A stretch of 64,000 bases of DNA, from positions 7,252,001 to 7,316,000 of the forward strand of contig NC_079879.1 in the NCBI RefSeq assembly GCF_029227915.1. The letters are read 5' to 3'. Each line of letters starts with the position of its first letter. Within the stretch, counting starts at the first letter, position 1. The DNA is from Hydractinia symbiolongicarpus (taxonomy: Eukaryota > Cnidaria > Hydrozoa > Anthoathecata > Hydractiniidae). The position numbers were made by a program, and so were the translations under genes. Below, piece by piece: positions 58,301 through 64,000 of this stretch. The notes under the pieces are model-generated. The model was not told the origin of the DNA. It saw nothing but the letters and a program-made list of their open reading frames with translations, and did not search any database.

Positions 58301-60160
58301 AGCCTGGTCGATATTTTTGTCCTAAGAATGCATAAAATAGCGATACTCGGAATATATGCAACAGCGAGAATTTATTATTGTTTATTTTGTTTACTGTGTA
58401 AGTTTTTCATTGCTATGTTTCTCTTTTTTATGTCAACGACATGCAGTATGACCCAGTAGTAAGTGATTTGTTTTTCTCCCGCGGGTATTCCATTTCATGT
58501 CTATATTTACCAGCGTGATACCTGGCTATTTATTGAATGTGATTTTACTTCGCAGGTGTACAGATTAGAACCATTGGTCAACAAACTTATTGATATCCCT
58601 CCAGTATTAATACCTCATCACAAAGGCAGAAAAAGATTTCACTTAGGTATGATAGAATTTTTGCGTATGTATGATTCGCGTAGTGAAAAACTTATCAAGG
58701 AGAAAATTTTAGCAAAGAGATTCACGGCAAAAAATAATATCTTCCGGCCTTCTTTCACCGTCTGCGAAATCTCAACTAAAGTTTTGCAACCTCCTATCCA
58801 GTCCATTTTTACTGTAACACGTGAGCTGCGGATGAACTATAAATAAAGTATGAGGCCAAATGTATAATTGTCTTTTTTTTCTTGAAAACTAAGAAATCTA
58901 AATTGTCTCCGACGACATTTCACATGGTATATCAACATGGTATATCCAGCCTTTTTAATTCACGTCCGAATTTGCAAATTGTCAAGGCGAATGCAGTCTT
59001 TGTGACGAAAATTCTTGATGCTCGTCGGTAAATATTTGCTGACGTGGTTTCTCTTTAACCGTAACTTGAACATACAAAATATTGTACTCTCATGTCATGT
59101 TCGTGTATGAGAGCGTGAGATGACAAAAGAAAATATAAATATAGATGTGAAATGAATTAAATAAAAGGCTGTATAACCATACATTACAATTCTTATTTAG
59201 AAATAAAAGAAAATCTAAGTAGGGTTGGTGCTAATCTAAAATCAGGTTTCATTGATGCCGTCAATCGCACTTGGTCATCTATTAACGACTTCGCAAAAGC
59301 ACATCGTACAGGTGTCGAACAACAGACGGAAGAAATTACTGGTGAAACTGCCGAGTCATCTTCCAGCTCAGACGTAACACAAGAATGTAAGTTCGTATTG
59401 TTGTTGTTGATCCCTTGCTACAACCTCTCAAATAACAAAAAAAATAGTCTCTGTGACCTCTGCGCTAATACAATGGTTTCTCATTAAGTAATATTTAGAA
59501 CTCTATTTACCTAGCCATTGACAGTGAAATAGCAATAAAAGAAGAGGCTTTGGACTTTGGTGTGTTAAATAATGGACGTCGTATCGATTATGTCTTACAA
59601 GAAAAACCGTTTGAAGTTTTGAATGAATATTTATTTGCTCTCAGCAGTCACACGTGTTACTGGTAAGATGAGTTCATTTTCGACAGGGTTGTCTTGTGTA
59701 TTGTTAATATAACATATTAGGAGCAAACAACAGTATAAAACGTTGCATAGAATCTAAGTCATCTTTTGCTGCCATTTTTTGAACAACGCGACTTTAATTG
59801 TTACTACGTCACCAATAATTAAACCTATTTTTTTAAACAAATCACAATTCGCAAATTGACTATAACTAGGGGTCACTATTTTCGAACGCGAATGAAAACA
59901 TCAAATAATTATGGTTCTTTTTATGAGAAGATTCTACACGACGAACATTGTTCAGTAAACAACTGTTTCAAATTTGCCATAGTTATTGATTCTCACTCGT
60001 TATAATCGGAATTCTGATCTGGATACGAATTAATAATATGAATTCCTCTTTAATTTCTGCAGTATACATATTTATTGTTTTGTTTTTATGTCTTGTTTTT
60101 ATTAGGACGTCAGAGGACACAGCTTTGCTTATCTTGAAACAAGTGTATGGTGATGTGTAA
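46344..60160 (+). CDS. SEC23IP: SEC23-interacting protein-like (p125; WWE-like, SAM and DDHD domains)
   Basis: Eighteen exons: 46344-46506, 52184-53025, 53208-53412, 53736-53825, 54728-54866, 55851-55953, 56236-56341, 56426-56460, 56840-56922, 57385-57535, 57618-57713, 57791-58044, 58175-58244, 58447-58458, 58556-58646, 59201-59386, 59515-59662, 60106-60160. Phases agree throughout: 2829 nt, 942 aa (human about 1000). Order: Pro/Gln-rich N-terminus (about 60-235; SEC23-binding region in p125), WWE-like region (about 245-390: [26 protein letters not shown]), VHGIG (417), lipase motif GHSLG (Ser 548), acidic linker, SAM (about 612-670) and DDHD (about 735-935, with [39 protein letters not shown]). 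The Pro-rich N-terminus favours SEC23IP over DDHD2. It acts at ER exit sites with COPII. Start: ATGG at 46344 in good context (an in-frame ATG lies upstream at 46287). Confidence 0.9.
46741..48365. mobile_element. Mutator-like non-autonomous DNA element
   Basis: A perfect 10-bp direct repeat ATTACATCAC flanks it at 46731-46740 and 48366-48375. Terminal inverted repeats begin GACATATCGGAAAAGTGGG (left) and GGCATATCGGAAAATTGGG (right), about 28 bp with two differences, followed by ATGCAGGAT repeats at both ends. A 9-10-bp target duplication points to the Mutator/MULE group. It is 1625 bp with no intact transposase. Confidence 0.75.
49115..49790 (-). mobile_element. LINE (CR1/jockey-like) 3' remnant
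   Basis: The minus strand encodes [10 protein letters not shown], then [41 protein letters not shown] and related pieces. This is the region after the reverse transcriptase core that is common in CR1/L2/jockey-type ORF2 proteins (LVFKxLNGLAPxYLSSKF...WNNLP). The 5' part is missing. A TTATTATTACTATTATT microsatellite at 49125-49150 would be its 3' tail. It is inactive. Confidence 0.7.
49810..50440 (-). repeat. Dispersed repeat, long copy (CGACTAGT family), inverted
   Basis: It runs from GTGTGTCTGTGACAGG through GGGTAACTAGGGACC, CCAAATCCGTTTC, GATGACATCATC and TGCTGACGTCAGCA to CCACGGGTCTTATCGACTAGT. It matches 37488-38130 in reverse. Confidence 0.65.
50951..51860 (+). repeat. 130-bp tandem repeat array, seven units
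   Basis: AATGTCATTTTAGGCC-type unit starts lie at 50951, 51081, 51211, 51340, 51470, 51600 and 51730. Each unit contains AAAACTACTTTATTTT and TATGCTGAACATGATGGTG. The last three are most alike, so the array is still being homogenised. It is a minisatellite or satellite-like block in an intron. Confidence 0.9.
53956..54419. mobile_element. hAT-like MITE in SEC23IP intron 4
   Basis: The ends CAGGCTGACCAC and GTGGTCACCCTG form a 12-bp inverted repeat with one mismatch. TTGTA is duplicated at 53951-53955 and 54420-54424. The interior is built of CTCCTTAA/CCTTAAATA repeats. CAGGG-type ends suggest hAT, though that group normally makes 8-bp duplications. Confidence 0.65.
55108..55635 (+). repeat. 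53-bp tandem repeat array, about ten units
   Basis: GCTTTTTTAGATCGCGTTTT...AACGAAGAACGGCCATAGAAAT repeats at 53-bp steps (for example 55271, 55324, 55377, 55430). Units at the left edge are diverged and the central ones nearly identical. It is followed by a 2x GGTGGTTTACTTCGTTAC duplication. It lies in intron 5. Confidence 0.9.
57089..57161 (+). tRNA. tRNA-like sequence, possible tRNA-Ala(GGC) pseudogene
   Basis: The acceptor arms GGGTCGA/TCGATCC pair over 7 bp (one G-T), and the T stem GTGGG/CCCAC is perfect with a 7-nt loop. A-box TAGCGCAATCG is perfect, and TTTTT follows 5 bases later. The anticodon loop reads CCGGCAA, giving GGC, but has C instead of the universal U33. The D stem is poor and the T loop (TTTATAT) departs from TTCRANN. 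It is probably a decayed tRNA or SINE head in intron 9 of SEC23IP. Confidence 0.45.
58447..58458 (+). other. 12-nt microexon of the SEC23IP-like gene
   Basis: ATGCAG / TATGACCCAGTA / GTAAGT. It encodes YDPV, which completes the conserved HPYDPVVYRLEPL of the DDHD domain between exons 13 and 15, all in phase 0. Skipping would remove the first motif Asp without a frameshift. Confidence 0.85.
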
Positions 60161-61204
60161 ACTCAAGATGGTAGACGTGCGGTAACCATGGATTAGTGCT
60201 TGTGAAGTGTAGAGATGGGATGATATAAAAAAACAATTCTTAAACCAAAAAAATATATTTATTTATTTCGATTTTTTATAAATTGCATAAACTGAAGTAT
60301 GCGAAATTTATTTTTGATGTCATAAACACGCACAAAGCTAATTAGCTAATTTAGGGGAAGAAATAAATGCGGAATTACTGTTTGCGAATTAACCTCGTAA
60401 TTAAATCTCGTTTTAAGCAAGGAAGGAGACCTACCTTTTTTTCGCCTCTTACTTTATTTTGGGTCCTTTAATATTTTCCTCTAACTTTTTTATCTCATTT
60501 TGCACAATTCTCGAGGTCCTATTTGCAAACTTTAATTCTTTTTTTTTCACAAGCAATTTCTTTCGTAAGGTAGTCAAGTTTTAATTTTATTTTTTTTTTA
60601 ACTTTTGTTCACAGTAGAGTGCGACATTGTGCGTGTATTTTTATGTTGTGAAAAGCAGACCAACAATGAGATTTTATAAAACATAATTTGCATCGTTTTT
60701 AGATGATCTAAACAGTCTGAGCGTCGAGGCCATCCGTGGCAGTTTTTCGGGTAGACACTATAGAAATCTGGTGGATGCTAAATTTTAGGCGCATGATTTT
60801 TGTAAGAATATTCTTTTATTTTTAGAGTCTTTAAGCCTAGTGATTTTATAGAGAGGATTCTTCCGAAAAACAATGTATGGATAACCGTAGGATAAAATAA
60901 GTAGAAGGAGGAGAGGACAGTTAAAGCAAACTCTCCTACACTGCCAGAAAAATTTTTTTTTTATATAACACTATACAACGCTATTTGAATATTCTTCCTT
61001 GCTTGAGTATATGACCACATTTCTGTTCTTCCCTAAAACTGTTTATTTTTGTTTACGTTATTTGTTTATTTTTTTGTTTGTTTATTTTTTTATTTGTTTA
61101 TTTTTTTGTTTGTTTATTTTTTTGTTTGTTTTACCTGGTAATAATATACAAGATTTATGTAGTTTTCTAGGCGTCAGACACTTTAAGTGGAAAAATTGAG
61201 ATTA
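60161..61204. other. Spacer between the SEC23IP-like gene and PIGV
   Basis: About 1 kb: the 3' end of SEC23IP and the promoter of PIGV. It contains a TTTGTTTATTTT simple repeat at 61040-61132. No gene is seen. Confidence 0.5.
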
Positions 61205-62569
61205 ATGAAAACTAGAGCAATTAGCCCAAAATTTTTAGTATTATTTGCAACTGGGTATAGACTTGTTCTCCTCGTTTTCCAGTATGCTGCTAACTTGTTG
61301 TTTGAAGATTTTGATACTTCCACATGGATTGATGACAGGGCGCTCGATAACAGTTCACTGGCTGTGAAGAATTATTTTTTAAATGGACTGCAAAAATGGG
61401 ATGCTGTGTATTTCACCCACATTGGTCAATATGGGTACACATATGAACAAATGTTGGCGTTCTTTCCATGCTTTCCTTACATGGTTTCAACAATCGCAAC
61501 CTTTGTAAATGTAATTTTTAACGTAGAAATTACTGCAACTTCATTTCAATGGATTGCTTTATCAGTAAATTTTTTATCCTACTTGCTAGCGACTGTATAT
61601 ATGTTCTACCTGACTGTAGAAGTTACGAGCAAACACCACTTTGCTTCTCTATCAGCTTTACTGTTTATCGTGAATCCAGCAAATGTGTTTATGATGTCAT
61701 CATACACTGAGTCACTGTTCGCATTTTTACAATTTGGATTATTTTATCATCTTGAAAAGAAATGTTTTTTATTTGCTTCTCTTTATTTAACGTTTTCCAT
61801 ATTGACTAGATCAAATGGCATGCTGGGAAGTGTATTTTTTGTTTATTTTTACTTAAAGTATAACCATCCGGAAGAAATTAAAAGAATTATTGGAGAAGGT
61901 CCTCTGTTGCGTTTGTTCTCGCCTTTAAATTTCTTCAAATTTACAAGCACGTCACTCGTAAAATTGTCGCTACTTGTAGTATCTATCGTCGCAGTGTTTC
62001 TACCGTATGTTTTCAAAGAAATTCAAACCTATAATGCGTTCTGCAAATTATCACATTGTAATCAATCACGTGACCATTGGTGTGACGGAGTAATACCGAT
62101 GTCGTATTCGTATATTCAAGATCATTATTGGAATGTCGGATTATTTCGATACTGGGACATAAAGCAGTTACCAAATTTTCTATTAGCATCTCCCGTTGTT
62201 ATTATTGTGTTTTATCATATTCAAGACTTCCTGGTTGGTTTAAAAAACCTTGACATATTTCTAACGTTTGGGATATTAAAACATAAAACCGACGAGAGAG
62301 AAAATGACGTGCTAATGCCGCCGGCAAGGTTGTTTGTTTATCTCTGTCATTGTTTATTTTTAACTTGTTTTGGTCTTATTGGGTTTCATGTCCAAATTCT
62401 AACAAGAATGTTGTTTTCCTCTTCTCCAGTATTGTACTGGGCATGCGCGACAATTATTATTCGCGACTTGGACCATAAATTGTCTAAAACACGTTTAGTA
62501 ATTGGCTACTTCTTCGTGTATAACCTCATAGGAGTAATATTACATTGTAATTTTTATCCATGGACATGA
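61205..62569 (+). CDS. PIGV: GPI mannosyltransferase 2 (PIG-V)
   Basis: Intronless, 454 aa from the ATG at 61205 (human about 493). The ORF stays open a few codons upstream, but without an ATG. It is a multi-pass ER membrane protein that adds the second mannose to the GPI-anchor precursor from dolichol-phosphate-mannose. The family signature is clear: KWDAVYFTHIGQYGYTYEQ, then AFFPCFP in the first luminal loop, NPANVFMMSSYTESLFAFL, SILTRSNG, and near the C-terminus HVQILTRMLFSSSPVLYW. About ten hydrophobic segments are visible. The loss of introns suggests an old retrocopy replacement or lineage-specific intron loss. Confidence 0.93.
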   Translation: MKTRAISPKFLVLFATGYRLVLLVFQYAANLLFEDFDTSTWIDDRALDNSSLAVKNYFLNGLQKWDAVYFTHIGQYGYTYEQMLAFFPCFPYMVSTIATFVNVIFNVEITATSFQWIALSVNFLSYLLATVYMFYLTVEVTSKHHFASLSALLFIVNPANVFMMSSYTESLFAFLQFGLFYHLEKKCFLFASLYLTFSILTRSNGMLGSVFFVYFYLKYNHPEEIKRIIGEGPLLRLFSPLNFFKFTSTSLVKLSLLVVSIVAVFLPYVFKEIQTYNAFCKLSHCNQSRDHWCDGVIPMSYSYIQDHYWNVGLFRYWDIKQLPNFLLASPVVIIVFYHIQDFLVGLKNLDIFLTFGILKHKTDERENDVLMPPARLFVYLCHCLFLTCFGLIGFHVQILTRMLFSSSPVLYWACATIIIRDLDHKLSKTRLVIGYFFVYNLIGVILHCNFYPWT

Positions 62570-64000
62570 AATAAGAATACAAATAACGTTATATTAACTC
62601 GTTTTTGTTAAAATTATTTTAAGAGGGAAAATTTGCATAGGTTCTTGGACATTGACATCGCGCGCCTTCTGAATTCTCTTTATTGTTTGAATCGAGTGTT
62701 TGAAACTTCTCAGGCTAATATTTATTCAGGCTAATTTGTTCCCGAGTTCCCTGAATTTCAGGTAAAGTCGGAAAACTACATACGCAACACGCCTAAGCTT
62801 CGATGCGCAAAAGTTCATACACAAAAAAATAAGTTTTTAATTCGCGAGCACTTTATTGCATGAAAATTTCGCGCCATAAAACGAAGTTTTCTGTCAATTT
62901 ACAAGCTGGGTAGTTAATTTAATAGCAAAACATTTTGGAAACAGAGATCTTGCAAGCGAAAACACCGCGAAATTAAAATGCCACAAAATATATATACTTA
63001 CTTGTACCGTGAAAATAACAAGACGCGAATTTTTCACGCAATTTTGTAAACTATTACATACGAAAAGTAATACACTTAGGAGGACTGGGAATGCTTGTAA
63101 AGTAAGTAAAAACAAAATTGACGTCATGTCTTTATCTTGACACGTTACTCTTATGATATCCTGGCTTCATTGGAAGCTTGTTGAAATTTTCCCTTACTTT
63201 GCTGTAAACTTGAACATAACCCGTATTTCGCTCCTATTCCCAATAACGACGGACAGCACAAAAAAGAAGATCAAATAACTTCATACTTGTTATTTACACG
63301 TAAATCATATTTACACTCGCCTTACTAAAAATTTCAAATTTCGTTGTGTCAGATTCGGAAGAAACAAAATAATTACTTGCCATGACAGACTGGAATTTGT
63401 TCAAAATATTAAAGACCTATTCAGGAAAGAAAATTTTTGCGAACCAAAAACACCTGCTTGAAAAGATTTAATTTCAGTAAAATTTTAGTAAAATATATTC
63501 TCTACATAAAGTTGAAGTCTATGGAAGCAAAATATGGCTACCACGTTAAAAGATTCAGTCAAATAAAATCTCGACAGTAAAAATTGTCCACGAATTTGTC
63601 ATTCCACAAATCCTCCTTCTTGGTCGGGAATTTCACCATAGCTGAATATTATGCATATCTTTATATCACAAGATTTCTACCAAAACAAAATATGTACCTG
63701 TTTATCTGTACGGTTTTGTGAGCCTGGCTGCACATGTGGGTAGATCGTAATTTCTGTAGTATCGTATCAAATCACGTATGTTTTCAAATAAAGGATGGTC
63801 TTTTCGTAAAAACATCTGCCCCTAGTAAAGAAAGTAAACGGCTTCCTTTAAACTTTGATGTTTGACATTAACCTGGTGCGGCTACTTGAGAAAATGAATG
63901 ATAGAAACCAGGCGCGTGCAAAGTCATTCTCGTCCCCAGAGCCCTTTAAGATAAACCTCGAGATTAATCTCATAGAGCTCTAAGGAAGAGAATAACAGGA
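62570..64000. other. Terminal region without a recognised gene
   Basis: AT-rich sequence with GCGAAAACACCGCGAAATT-like repeat fragments (62830-63060). At the extreme end, TCGTCCCCAGAGCCCTTTAAG (63930-63952) resembles the terminal motif of the small MITEs at 11310 and 39527. The 77-codon minus ORF (62894-63127) overlaps these repeats and is unlikely to be real. Confidence 0.4.

Noticed and set aside
58463-58846. Open reading frame of 127 codons overlapping SEC23IP exon 15
   Set aside because: It reads through the intron between the microexon and exon 15; only 58556-58646 fits the DDHD family, and the rest is intronic.
61040-61199. Phe/Leu-rich ORF upstream of PIGV
   Set aside because: It is a translation of the TTTGTTTATTTT simple repeat.
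62894-63127. 77-codon hydrophobic minus ORF near the window end
   Set aside because: It overlaps dispersed GCGAAATT-type repeats, and its Leu/Phe richness follows from AT-rich DNA.

Overview
The window is AT-rich eukaryotic DNA with short GT-AG introns, many small inverted-repeat transposons and single-exon receptor genes. The proteins look cnidarian, most likely hydrozoan: two STING proteins without the vertebrate C-terminal tail, a SEC23IP-type DDHD protein, PIG-V, THAP/P-element-like proteins and an orphan class A GPCR array. I cannot name the species from sequence alone.

Layout. 1-3000: two almost identical genes for secreted EGF-like Cys-rich proteins, head to head; a diverged third copy lies at 25.3-26.9 kb on the minus strand. 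5.9-22.1 kb: three intronless paralogous class A GPCR genes, all on the minus strand about 7.6 kb apart, with transposons between them. Between GPCR 1 and 2 lies a 2.6-kb TTAA-flanked element (7056-9657) holding decayed P2X7C-like and THAP coding sequence, itself split by a 1-kb nested element. Between GPCR 2 and 3 lies a complete 2.4-kb Tigger/pogo element (17674-20081, TA target duplication). It carries two divergent ORFs only 5 bp apart: a DD32D transposase and a HIRAN-domain protein. 28.1-30.0 kb: a decayed PIF/Harbinger element with its usual pair of genes (transposase and MADF-like protein). 31.9-38.8 kb (minus): a two-exon THAP gene with a partial P-element-transposase-like region, a Lys-rich stretch and a tail of degenerate octapeptides. 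40.2-45.8 kb: two STING genes converging tail to tail. 46.3-60.2 kb: an 18-exon SEC23IP-like gene (942 aa modelled) whose introns hold a Mutator-like element, a LINE remnant, a hAT-like MITE, two tandem arrays and a tRNA-like sequence. 61.2-62.6 kb: intronless PIGV.

Functionally there is an innate immune sensor locus (STING pair, with a perfect NF-kB consensus just upstream of one copy), two secretory-pathway housekeeping genes (SEC23IP for COPII/ER exit sites, PIGV for GPI anchors), two lineage-specific expansions (EGF-like secreted proteins and orphan GPCRs) and a dense transposon layer. The most interesting objects are the STING pair and the Tigger element with its HIRAN partner gene; the TTAA element with P2X7C/THAP cargo comes next. 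Exon boundaries were worked out by hand from splice consensus, phase and protein similarity recalled from family knowledge; no database search was run.
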